From NCBI GenBank assembly GCA_039820405.1, contig JBCBQC010000065.1, positions 1-36,916 on the forward strand: 36,916 nt of DNA, read 5' to 3'. Under the pieces are notes generated by a model that was given only the letters and a program-made list of their open reading frames with translations, did no database searches and had not been told where the DNA came from. Below are positions 22,945 to 30,642 of this stretch, in pieces; within the stretch, counting starts at the first letter, position 1; every line of letters starts with the position of its first letter. Source of the stretch: CALLVY01 sp937899855 (GTDB lineage: Bacteria > Bacteroidota > Bacteroidia > Chitinophagales > Saprospiraceae). Position numbers and translations under genes: made by a program.

Positions 22945-23892
22945 TCATTTGCACTCTTCTTTGGCCGCCTCCATTTCGGCTGCCGATTCGATGACTTTAA
23001 AGACATCCTTATCCGGCCAGACGATCTCCACGGGATAGTTCAGTTCCGGCTGGATATCGGTCGGGGGATGGCTTTCGTACCAGGCCTTGATCGCCGTCCA
23101 ATCCTCCGCATCGTCCATCAGTACCTCGCTGCCATCGGGCAGCGTCCAAATTAGGGGGTAAATCAGTTTAAAGCAGTCGGCTCCCGCTTGGTCGGCATCC
23201 CATTTTTCGGCTCCGCAGTATTTTTTGGCGGCTTCGAGTTCGGCGGCGCCGTTGAGGGTTGCGAGGGCATCTTTGCCCGGCCAGGCAATTTGGACGGGAT
23301 AGTTGAGTTCGGGTTTGGCATCGGTATCGGGGTGGGCTTCGTACCAGGCCTTAATCGCGGACCAGTCTTCCGCAGCATTCATCGATACCTCGCTACCATC
23401 GGGCAGCGTCCAGGTCAGGGGGTAGACCAGTTCGAAACAGTCTTGCTGGTCCTTCCCGGCTTCCGACTTTTTCGCCACGCAGTACTCCTTGGCCGTCTTG
23501 AGCTCGGCCGCACCGTTGAGGATTTGGGGAGCCTCTTTTTCCGGCCAGGCAATTTGGAGGGGGTAATTGAGTTCCGGTTTGGCATCGACGGTGGGATTGG
23601 CTTCGTACCAGGCTTTGATGGCCTCCCACAGCTCCACTTCGCCGCCGGAGAGGACGGTTCCATCGGGCAGGGTAAGGCTCAGGGGGTAAACCAAGGTAAA
23701 GCAGTCCAGCAATTTGGGTTTATCCGTGGATGCCTTTTCCCCTTCCGCAGCCGAAGCCGGATTGGCCTCCTCGTCTAGCAAGAGGGCTTGCAGAGTGGTA
23801 TTGGCCGTAAGGGGGCTGGGGACGAGTTCTTCCCGGGCACAAGCGCCTAAAAAGAGCAGCGCCAGGAGGCTATAGAAAATGGATGATTTCAT
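22945..23892 (-). CDS. Lipoprotein built of three 88-residue repeats
   Basis: This 315-residue protein has a lipobox signal (LLALLFLGAC, Cys18), an acidic spacer, and three tandem units. Each unit starts with Cys at residue 64, 152 or 240 and closes with Cys at 138, 226 or 314, so all are 74 residues apart with a repeat period of exactly 88. Shared blocks are CF.LVYPL..TLPDGS, AIKAWYEAHP, KPELNYPVQIAWP and GAAELEAAKKYC. The paired cysteines suggest one disulfide per unit. Similar YPL/LPDG/ELNYP units occur in other Bacteroidota surface lipoproteins; no function was recognised. It has its own terminator downstream. Confidence 0.85.
   Translation of the reverse strand: MKSSIFYSLLALLFLGACAREELVPSPLTANTTLQALLLDEEANPASAAEGEKASTDKPKLLDCFTLVYPLSLTLPDGTVLSGGEVELWEAIKAWYEANPTVDAKPELNYPLQIAWPEKEAPQILNGAAELKTAKEYCVAKKSEAGKDQQDCFELVYPLTWTLPDGSEVSMNAAEDWSAIKAWYEAHPDTDAKPELNYPVQIAWPGKDALATLNGAAELEAAKKYCGAEKWDADQAGADCFKLIYPLIWTLPDGSEVLMDDAEDWTAIKAWYESHPPTDIQPELNYPVEIVWPDKDVFKVIESAAEMEAAKEECK
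22951..23703 (-). repeat. Three in-gene tandem repeats of 264 bases
   Basis: Units span 23479-23703, 23215-23439 and 22951-23175 (Cys to Cys), separated by linkers of 13 codons. Units 2 and 3 are the closest pair, suggesting stepwise duplication with unit 1 the oldest. Confidence 0.85.
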
Positions 23893-23977
23893 CGAGTGTA
23901 TGCTATTTGGTGAAGTAATGAGTGGTCAATTATACTTGTAAGCCAAATGGGGAAAAGGTTGCCCGAGGCTACAAAAA

Positions 23978-25378
23978 TTAAAAAAGATAGCCCAATCCCA
24001 CTTGCAGACTCTGCTGGTTAAAGTTGGGATTGAGTTGGTACAGGAGGTCTCCCCGCAAGGTCAAGCGGGGGAGGAGGCGGTAGTGCAAACCCATTCCCCC
24101 CTCCAAGCCCCACTGTACTTTGCGATCCGTTCCGGCTTCCCGCTTGCTGCTGATTTCCGTGGCCAGGGCCTGCTGGGAAGAATAGACTCGCCCGGTCCAC
24201 TCGGGGGCTCCCGCTTGCAGGACGTTGAGTATCGCTCCCAATTCGAGCTGCCAGGCCAAGCGCTTGCTAGCCTGTCGGTACTCAATGCCCAGGGGAACTT
24301 GCCACAAGTTCAAGCGCTGTCGTTCTGAAAATTCACCAAAAATCAGATTGCCCGTTTCCAGGTCAAGACCAGCGGGAATGTCGACTTGGACGGCTTGGGT
24401 ACTGCGAAACAAGCCATCATCCATTTCCAGCTCGAAGGCATTGGCGGTGGAGCCGTCCGCTTTGGTAAACTCCTTGGCAGCATCGTATTCTTTTCGGAAC
24501 TCAAATTGATGCGAACGATCGTAGGCGGCGTAGCGCAAGCCTGTTTTTAGCCACCAGTTGGGCCGCAGCGATCGGGCCAATTGGAAGTGGTAGACGGCAG
24601 TACGACGCGGCGTGGTTTCGCGTGGGGAGAGGTCTTCCGGCTTGGCTGGCACAGCCTTGGGGACGTTCAAGTTGAGGCGACCGTATTGGATGGCCAGCTC
24701 CCAGCGGGCGGGCCGCGGCGCCAGCTCTCGACTGGGAATAATGGTGAGTTGGGACGTCAAGGAATCGGGGGTGGGGGGAGCGAGGGGGTCTAGGAGGGGC
24801 CGCGGGAGGGGTGGCAGTTCCTTGGAAAGGGCCGCAGCTGCTGCGGGCGAAATCGGGGCAAGCGAATCCTGGGTAGCGGAGCGGGCGCGGGGGACCAGCG
24901 ATGGCGGTTCCGCGAGTACGGGGCTTATCACGACGGGAGCGGAGGGGGCACGACGGTCCAGTGGGCTATCGGGGGGGGAGGGTTCGAACGCTTGGCTGGG
25001 GGGCGACTCGGCGACCACGCCCGCGCCGGTGGGCGCAGGGGGGCGGGGGGGCAGTGGAGCGGACTGCCCCGAGTCGATTTGTGCTTGCAGGGTATGGATC
25101 AGGGCCATTTGCTGATCCAGCTGCGTCTTTACCCGCCCTTGTTGGTACAGCAGGTAGGCATTGACCAGGAGGGAGAGGAGGAATAGGCCAATCGCCCAAT
25201 AGCGCCAGTAGTGCCAGTAGTGCCCCCGGCCTCCTTCTTCCCGGAGGGGTGGCGACAACTGCGCCCGTGCGCCCTCCCAAACCGTCGGATCGGGCCGATC
25301 CCAGTCGTCATCCGGATCGGTGGCTTGGCGCAATTGCTTGCGGATAAAATCCCCTAGTTCGTCGTGATGATCTTCCAT
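23978..25378 (-). CDS. Anti-sigma-like membrane protein fused to an outer-membrane beta-barrel domain
   Basis: This 466-residue protein starts with a cytoplasmic-type acidic region (residues 1-55, including DDDWDRPDPTVWEGA), as in anti-sigma partners. One membrane helix follows at about 58-78 (WAIGLFLLSLLVNAYLL), then a short coiled coil and a very Pro-rich linker (about 105-215). The C-terminal 240 residues alternate beta-strands ending in aromatic residues (WELAIQYG, WWLKTGLRYAAYD, LRGDLLYQLNPN, LQVGLGYLF), typical of a small outer-membrane barrel. It lies 12 bases after the ECF sigma gene, so they are cotranscribed. A single chain crossing the inner membrane and inserting in the outer membrane would span the periplasm through the Pro linker; that topology is inferred. 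Confidence 0.75.
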   Translation of the reverse strand: MEDHHDELGDFIRKQLRQATDPDDDWDRPDPTVWEGARAQLSPPLREEGGRGHYWHYWRYWAIGLFLLSLLVNAYLLYQQGRVKTQLDQQMALIHTLQAQIDSGQSAPLPPRPPAPTGAGVVAESPPSQAFEPSPPDSPLDRRAPSAPVVISPVLAEPPSLVPRARSATQDSLAPISPAAAAALSKELPPLPRPLLDPLAPPTPDSLTSQLTIIPSRELAPRPARWELAIQYGRLNLNVPKAVPAKPEDLSPRETTPRRTAVYHFQLARSLRPNWWLKTGLRYAAYDRSHQFEFRKEYDAAKEFTKADGSTANAFELEMDDGLFRSTQAVQVDIPAGLDLETGNLIFGEFSERQRLNLWQVPLGIEYRQASKRLAWQLELGAILNVLQAGAPEWTGRVYSSQQALATEISSKREAGTDRKVQWGLEGGMGLHYRLLPRLTLRGDLLYQLNPNFNQQSLQVGLGYLF

Positions 25379-25390
25379 GTACCTGATATT

Positions 25391-25912
25391 TTAGAGCAGC
25401 GATTCGATGCTTTGGCGCAACATTTTTTTGGCCTTCGACAGTTGTGATTTGGAGGTTCCCACCGAAATATTCAGCAGCTGGGCAATTTCCCGATGCGCGT
25501 AGCCCTCCACTTCGTAGAGGTTAAACACCACCCGGTAACCCGTGGGCAATTGTTGGATCAGCCGGGTAATTTCCTTGGCCGAAAGCTTCTCCAAAGCGGA
25601 AGCCGACCGATCGACCTCCTGCCCCACCGCCTCCAAATCTTCAAAAGACAATTGCCACTGGTGTTTCTTTAAAAAGCGCAGCGCCGCGTTGACCATCACC
25701 CGATTGGACCAACTCCTAAATGCGCCCCGCTCCGCATCGAATTGGTGCAAGTCGCGAAAAACCATCATCAAGCCCTCCTGCATCATGTCCTGTGCCTCCG
25801 AACGGTTGCGGGCGTAACGAAGGCAGAGGCGGAACCAGTGCCGCTCGTGCTGGCGGTACAATTCCTGCATGGCTTGGGAATCCCCTCGGAGCGCTCGGTC
25901 AATTGGATTCAA
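25391..25912 (-). CDS. ECF-type RNA polymerase sigma factor
   Basis: The frame is open from 26098, but the first 60 residues are not protein-like (FFYFYYTYACRRLRS), so the start is placed at TTG 25912, giving 173 residues beginning NPIDRALRGDSQAM, the usual size. Sigma region 2 is seen in ELYRQHERHWFRLCLRYAR and AQDMMQEGLMMVFRDL, region 4 in LPTGYRVVFNLYEVEGYAHREIA followed by the helix-turn-helix LLNISVGTSKSQLSKAKKML. It directs RNA polymerase to alternative promoters and is probably held by the membrane protein encoded 12 bases downstream. An ATG at 25870 (MQELYRQH) is another possible start. Confidence 0.92.
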   Translation of the reverse strand: MNPIDRALRGDSQAMQELYRQHERHWFRLCLRYARNRSEAQDMMQEGLMMVFRDLHQFDAERGAFRSWSNRVMVNAALRFLKKHQWQLSFEDLEAVGQEVDRSASALEKLSAKEITRLIQQLPTGYRVVFNLYEVEGYAHREIAQLLNISVGTSKSQLSKAKKMLRQSIESLL

Positions 25913-26209
25913 ATTCGCGGTACTTTGTTGAATAAAAGGGTGGGCGCCCCAGCCCCAAATAAAAAGCGATCGGAGGCGCCTACAAGCATACGTGTAATAA
26001 AAATAAAAAAAAGGTTGCCTGGCGCTCCCAAAAAACCGCGGGCCCGGAAATGTCCGAGTCCTCACATTATTGGCACCTTCCCAGAACAAGTGGGGCAAAA
26101 TTCCGTTACTTTTCCGTTAAATCATTGAACCCAAGCATTCTCTAAATCTTTAGAGCCAGCCCTAGGCTCCTTTAATTACCAGACTGTTTCACCTTCATAA
26201 ACCTATAAT
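25913..26209. other. Divergent intergenic region between sigma factor and plastocyanin-like genes
   Basis: It holds the promoters of both genes. On the minus strand TTTTTATTTGGGG (around 25957-25970) resembles a -7 region for the sigma gene, but imperfectly. On the plus side are two TTCCGTTA copies 11 bases apart (26101-26108 and 26112-26119), a 16-base palindrome (26140-26155), and a weaker GAGCC/GGCTC pair (26152-26168). No other gene is visible. Confidence 0.5.
26140..26155. promoter_or_regulatory. Palindromic operator candidate upstream of the plastocyanin-like gene
   Basis: CTCTAAATCTTTAGAG has perfect 7-base arms with a 2-base centre, ending 54 bases before the ATG. No T-run follows, so it is a protein-binding site candidate rather than a terminator. 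The binding protein is unknown. Confidence 0.4.
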
Positions 26210-26854
26210 ATGAACCTTACTTTTACCAAATTCAGATCAATTGCTGCCATTGCTTTGATCGCCCTTTTCATCCAACAAACCGAGGCGCAAAACCTCATCC
26301 AGGTGGAGGTCCGTAGCAATGTCTACATCCCCGCCGACATCACCATCAGCCTGGGAGATACCGTGGAGTGGACCAATGTCCAGGGCTTCCACAACGTCAA
26401 CGCCACCCAAGCCACCTACCCCAGCAACCCCGAGTCTTTCGGCAATGACACCGCGCCCCCTACTTGGGTCTTTACCCACGTTTTCAATATCGAAGGCGTG
26501 TACGATTACCAATGTGATCCCCACGTCACCCTGGGTATGGTCGGAACGGTAACCGTCCAAGCACCGACCAGCGTTAGCGATCTGGCGGCGGAGCCCGGCG
26601 CTGCCATCGAACGCCTCTATCCGGTACCCACCACGGAAGAACTGCTCGTCGAATTTTCGGAAAACCTGCGCAGTACCAACGACCAACTGAGCGTCATCAT
26701 CTCCGACCTGAGTGGCCGCGAAGTATTCCGCAGCGACGACCTCAGCAGCAATACCCTGCGCATCGATACCCGCAATTGGGCCAAGGCCATCTACGTGTTG
26801 CAAATCCGCAACCGCAACGAAGTCCTCGAAACCCGCAAGGTCATTACCCAGTAG
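26210..26854 (+). CDS. Plastocyanin-like blue-copper protein with T9SS sorting domain
   Basis: This 214-residue protein has a signal peptide (IAAIALIALFIQQTEAQ). Residues 28-118 form a cupredoxin domain: NVYIPADITISLGDTVEW, then His61 in FHNV, and the C-terminal loop DYQCDPHVTLGMVGTV with Cys102, His105 and Met110, the full set of type 1 copper ligands. Residues about 130-214 (IERLYPVPTTEELLVEF to TRKVITQ) form a T9SS sorting domain, so the copper protein is exported to the surface. It is a likely electron carrier. It converges on the copper monooxygenase/cytochrome gene across a shared terminator, which suggests but does not prove a functional link. Confidence 0.93.
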   Translation: MNLTFTKFRSIAAIALIALFIQQTEAQNLIQVEVRSNVYIPADITISLGDTVEWTNVQGFHNVNATQATYPSNPESFGNDTAPPTWVFTHVFNIEGVYDYQCDPHVTLGMVGTVTVQAPTSVSDLAAEPGAAIERLYPVPTTEELLVEFSENLRSTNDQLSVIISDLSGREVFRSDDLSSNTLRIDTRNWAKAIYVLQIRNRNEVLETRKVITQ

Positions 26855-26880
26855 GTCTTTTTTCTAAAGGACTTCACATC

Positions 26881-26914
26881 AAGAAGGGGCCGGTCAGCTG
26901 ACCGGCCCCTTCTT
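26881..26914. terminator. Perfect 34-base palindromic bidirectional terminator
   Basis: The stretch is wholly self-complementary (arms AAGAAGGGGCCGGTCAG and its reverse complement, 17 bases each), with T-runs available in both directions. It lies between two convergent genes and should end transcription of both. Confidence 0.92.
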
Positions 26915-26938
26915 TTGTGGATCAGCTCGCAGAAAAGC

Positions 26939-28516
26939 TCAGGGCAGGACCAAAACCTTTTGGGTCTGGGTCGCCCCACCAGCCCGCAAAGTCACGAAGT
27001 ATAAGCCCGGTGCAACGGTAGCGCTGTCCCAATCCAACACGTGCTCCCCGGCCATCCGCAAGCCATCGCGCTGAAGCGTACGGACCAACCGTCCCTGGCT
27101 ATCGGAGACCTCCAAGCGAACCGGACCGCTCTCCGCCAGCGTGTAACCCAATTTGACGATCCCACTAGCGGGGTTGGGCGAAATGGGATACAGCCGCGTT
27201 CGGTTGAAGTGAAAAATCGGACTTTCCGTAGTGGTGGCTACGTCGTCAAGGAGGAGGTCTTCGTCGCCCGCCTGATAGGGTAGCCAGAGGAGGGGCAGGT
27301 AGAACATTTCGTCGGCAGTGCCTTCTCCCCAGGTGACGGTTTGGGGTGGAAAGTTGGGGTTAAAGGGATTGTCGGACGTATTGTCGTAGGTGGCGAAGGC
27401 GTGGATTTCCGAACCGGCGGGCAACACTTGAGGCTGACGAAAATAGTAGGTGCCCTGCCAATTGAAATCCCAGTCTTCGATGTGAATCAGTGGAATGGTA
27501 TCGTTTTGCGGAGTGACCCCAAAGACGCGCCAGTTGCGCCCCAGGAGGTGGGCGTGGGGCATGGTACCGAGGAGACTCACGTCGAAGGGTACCCGAAACA
27601 CCCCGTGGAATTCGGGCTTGGTTTCGGGCTCGATTACGAAGGGGCCATTGACCAAGCTAGGGGGCAACATGATGTAGGTACGTACAAAACGGGTGGCGGC
27701 TTGGTCGGCAAAAAACAGGTTGACCGTCGAGGAGTCGGACTCATCGACCGAGGTGGGGGCGTAGTGGACCTGCAGTACCAGGTCGCTGCCAGCCGCCAGC
27801 CGCTGCGCCATACCGTGGGAGTACACATTGGGCCGGGCACCGGGAACGTAGGCAGGCAATTGCTCCCCAAAGTCACTTTGGCCCCCACCCTGCCCTTGGC
27901 CAAAAGCGTAGCCGTACTCGGGGGTCTGGGCATCCAGTGCCGCTGCCGTACCCGTGGTATCCGACCAAAACAGGGCGTGGTGAACGACCCGATTATTGCC
28001 CGGGCGCATCTCCAGGGCTACAAGGTCCCGGCTTTCACTGAGTCCAGTGGGCAGTACGAAGTAGCGGTACTCGTCGATGCCATTGCCTTCGTGTAGGTAA
28101 GACTCCGCGAAGGACAGCACCAAATCGGGCGTCCCCACTTGCGAGCCCGTGGGAAAGACCGGCAAGTCGGGTTCGAGGGCTGGATCGCCCTGGGGAGCGC
28201 CGCCATCCACCCAGGACTGGATGGTCTGGATTTCCTCGTCCGTCAGGTAATTCTCCCCCAGGTATTGCACGCCAAAATCGGGATCGGCCTTCCAGGGCGG
28301 CATGTAGCGAATCTCCGTAACGTATTTGATCATGCTGGCCCAGTTGTACGCTTCGGTGTAGTTGGTGAGGGCAAATGGACCAATTTCTCCCGCGCGGTGG
28401 CATTTGGTACAGCGATTGAAAATGATGGGAGCTACGTCTTCGCTCCAAGTGACGACCTGGGCACCAAGGGATGGACCAAACATCCAGAGACTAAGGAGTA
28501 AAAGCATTTTTTTCAT
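26939..28516 (-). CDS. Secreted fusion of cytochrome c and type II copper monooxygenase domains, T9SS cargo
   Basis: This 525-residue protein has a signal peptide (MLLLLSLWMFGPSLGAQ). A c-type heme domain follows, with C36-T-K-C-H40 and probable axial ligand Met in RYMPPWK. Next is a two-lobed domain of the ascorbate-dependent monooxygenase (PHM/DBM) type: His-His in RVVHHALFW (179-180), LQVHYAP (His251), TMPHAHLLG (His321, His323) and a Met in GTADEMFY at the position of the family's CuM methionine ligand. A T9SS sorting domain closes it (LYPISPNPASGIVKLGY to TQKVLVLP). It probably oxidises a substrate outside the cell with electrons through the heme; the substrate is unknown. The redoxin-like gene lies 36 bases upstream in the same direction. 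Confidence 0.9.
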   Translation of the reverse strand: MKKMLLLLSLWMFGPSLGAQVVTWSEDVAPIIFNRCTKCHRAGEIGPFALTNYTEAYNWASMIKYVTEIRYMPPWKADPDFGVQYLGENYLTDEEIQTIQSWVDGGAPQGDPALEPDLPVFPTGSQVGTPDLVLSFAESYLHEGNGIDEYRYFVLPTGLSESRDLVALEMRPGNNRVVHHALFWSDTTGTAAALDAQTPEYGYAFGQGQGGGQSDFGEQLPAYVPGARPNVYSHGMAQRLAAGSDLVLQVHYAPTSVDESDSSTVNLFFADQAATRFVRTYIMLPPSLVNGPFVIEPETKPEFHGVFRVPFDVSLLGTMPHAHLLGRNWRVFGVTPQNDTIPLIHIEDWDFNWQGTYYFRQPQVLPAGSEIHAFATYDNTSDNPFNPNFPPQTVTWGEGTADEMFYLPLLWLPYQAGDEDLLLDDVATTTESPIFHFNRTRLYPISPNPASGIVKLGYTLAESGPVRLEVSDSQGRLVRTLQRDGLRMAGEHVLDWDSATVAPGLYFVTLRAGGATQTQKVLVLP

Positions 28517-28552
28517 ACGCAGTGATTGGAGTGAAGAGAAGGAAGTATTGCG

Positions 28553-29065
28553 CTATTGTAAAAAACAACCCACCGCCTCGGTACGCGCCACCGCAATGGC
28601 CCGGTGCGCGCGGATGCTGTCTAAGGCAGCTCTCAATTCGTGGGTCGTTACAACCTGACGCCGTTGGCCCACCCGGGGAAAAAGATTGTCGATCCGGCCC
28701 TGATAATATACGGAGTCCCGAGCGGGGTGATAGACCACCACCTCGGGCGTTACGCTCACCCCGAATCGAACGGCAGTGGGGTAGGCAGCCTGGCGCGTGC
28801 AAGCAAAGGGCAGCTCGTGCCGATCGACAAAGGCCCGCATGCTGGCTTCTTCCGAGACGGGATTGGGGAAAAATCCAGTAAAGCGAATGCTGTCGCAGGA
28901 GAATTTTTGGTGTAGGGAACGCAACTCGTCGGTGTAGGCCTGGGTGATTTTACAATCTTCCAGGAGGAATAGGTAGACCTCGTAGGTGCCATTGGCGGAG
29001 GGAGATTGGCCTTGGAGCAGCAGTGCACGGACCATCAGCGCTAGGGTAATCCATATTTTCGGCAT
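28553..29065 (-). CDS. Redoxin-like (thioredoxin-fold) exported protein
   Basis: The start is placed at ATG 29065, giving 170 residues with a signal-like N-terminus (PKIWITLALMVRALLLQGQ); a longer frame from 29164 adds a poor leader. A thioredoxin fold follows: strand YEVYLFLLEDC with Cys38, helix TQAYTDELRSLHQKF, the cis-Pro segment VTPEVVVYHP and YYQGRIDN. The CxxC motif is reduced to C-K-I-T, keeping only the first cysteine. The C-terminal TEAVGC (Cys167) resembles the conserved tail of redoxins found beside copper monooxygenase/cytochrome genes. A peroxidatic, copper-delivery or thiol-redox role for the downstream fusion protein is inferred. Confidence 0.75.
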   Translation of the reverse strand: MPKIWITLALMVRALLLQGQSPSANGTYEVYLFLLEDCKITQAYTDELRSLHQKFSCDSIRFTGFFPNPVSEEASMRAFVDRHELPFACTRQAAYPTAVRFGVSVTPEVVVYHPARDSVYYQGRIDNLFPRVGQRRQVVTTHELRAALDSIRAHRAIAVARTEAVGCFLQ

Positions 29066-29206
29066 GTAGATCGCGGTTTGTGGCGAGGTGGAAGGATATC
29101 CAACGCCTGCTTTGACTTGCCCCAGCCCGAAAGGTTTAACCAGGCCAATAAAGACCGTCCCCAAGTACGAGCACGACGGAGCGGAGGAGTTGGGGAAAGC
29201 GATTCC

Positions 29207-30535
29207 TCAGTCCGCGAGGTGGCGATGGATAAAGCGGAGGATTTGTTGCCAGGAATCCGCAGCGGCCAGGGCGTTGCCCCGATCGGTTCCCCCTCGGGCA
29301 CTGCTATTGGAATAATCTTCGGCCGGCAGGTAGGGAATGCCACAACCCTGTCCACCACCGGCAAAATTGTGCCCCGCCGATTCGTAGGACAAATGTAGGA
29401 ATTCGTAGGGAAAATCGCGTTCCACTAGCCGTTGAACGATGCGATTCGCCATCATGGTCGATGGCCAAACCTGGTCGTCTTCACCGGAGATCAAGAGCAG
29501 AGGCCCCTTGATCTTTTCTACCGGAATGGTGGCCCTTACCATCTGCTCCTCCGATTGAAAGGCACTCAAAAACTTCGGACCATCGCGGTACTGCTCTCCC
29601 CTGTCGGCCATCTCCCGTTCGAGGCGCTCCGAGTCCGCGGCGCTGTACTCGGCGTAGGCGTAGGGTATGCCGCCAAAGGTCCAGGAAGATTTACCCTCCG
29701 CCCAACCAAACCAGACCACATTGGAGGGCACCTGCGCAATGACGAAATCTACCGCGTACTGGGTGGCGTAAAGCATGGCCAGTTCCGACCCACGGGACCG
29801 ACCCACGATGCCGATCTTATGCGGGTCGATTTGGGGCTGTTGGAGGAGCCAACGGTGGGCCTTGCGAACGTATTCCAGCGGAATTTCTACGATGCCATCG
29901 GGCAGGCCCTCGCCCTTGAAGTATTTTAAATCCAAGGTAGCAAAGCCCTCACTGGCGTAGAGGGAAGTCCGTTCCTGACGAAAATTCCCCCCCGATCCCC
30001 CCAAAAAAATAATAGCCGGTAATTTTTGCTCGCTCTTGGGAAGGTAGTAATTCGCCACGATGCTGTCCCGCTTGGCAAAGCCCCGAATGCCCAGGACATC
30101 AAGTTCCCGCGAACTGCGACGGTAAAAGGATTTTTGAGTCAATTGCACCCCATCAGCACTCACGCGGAGCGTAGCGCGGAGTCCCTGGTTGGTCGCAATC
30201 TGGTGGTAATCATTACTCTTCAACGACCAAAAAAGTCCCATCGGGTGAATGCCCAGATAACTACCCCCCACCGATGGCGCCTGCGCCAAGTCGATCCGGC
30301 CCTGGGCATCCGCCCGGTAGTGCGCCGCCGCTGTCCACCGGTGATCCTTGGCATCCAGTACCTCCAGCTGGAAGATGACCTTCTGCCCCGGCGGGAGCTG
30401 CGCCACTTCGATGTGGAGGGGCCGATGGTACAGCGAACTGTCCGGTCCAATCCGCAATTCGACCATTGGGTCCTGGGCCAAAAGGAGACCGCTAGGAAGA
30501 CTCAGGACCAAAAATAACAGACGTAATATTGACAT
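29207..30535 (-). CDS. BAAT/acyl-CoA thioesterase-like hydrolase
   Basis: This 442-residue protein has a signal peptide (LRLLFLVLSLPSGLLLAQ). The N-terminal 140 residues form an Ig-like domain of the acyl-CoA thioester hydrolase/BAAT type (VAQLPPGQKVIFQLEVLD, GLFWSLKSND). The C-terminal catalytic alpha/beta-hydrolase has the nucleophile elbow GRSRGS (Ser247), the acid in LLLISGEDDQVWPS and the His in YESAGHNF. Human BAAT has a cysteine nucleophile; the serine here points to hydrolysis rather than amino-acid conjugation. Being exported it probably acts on esters or lipids in the periplasm or outside. Its neighbours do not identify the substrate. Confidence 0.88.
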   Translation of the reverse strand: MSILRLLFLVLSLPSGLLLAQDPMVELRIGPDSSLYHRPLHIEVAQLPPGQKVIFQLEVLDAKDHRWTAAAHYRADAQGRIDLAQAPSVGGSYLGIHPMGLFWSLKSNDYHQIATNQGLRATLRVSADGVQLTQKSFYRRSSRELDVLGIRGFAKRDSIVANYYLPKSEQKLPAIIFLGGSGGNFRQERTSLYASEGFATLDLKYFKGEGLPDGIVEIPLEYVRKAHRWLLQQPQIDPHKIGIVGRSRGSELAMLYATQYAVDFVIAQVPSNVVWFGWAEGKSSWTFGGIPYAYAEYSAADSERLEREMADRGEQYRDGPKFLSAFQSEEQMVRATIPVEKIKGPLLLISGEDDQVWPSTMMANRIVQRLVERDFPYEFLHLSYESAGHNFAGGGQGCGIPYLPAEDYSNSSARGGTDRGNALAAADSWQQILRFIHRHLAD

Positions 30536-30642
30536 GGTAAAGTTGGGTAAGGAGTAAAGAAATGCTGGTCTTTATCCTTAAAAAGGACGAGAAGCGAATC
30601 AAAAAGTTGCAGGAAGCCCCTTCCCAGCACTTGGTGGTCCTA

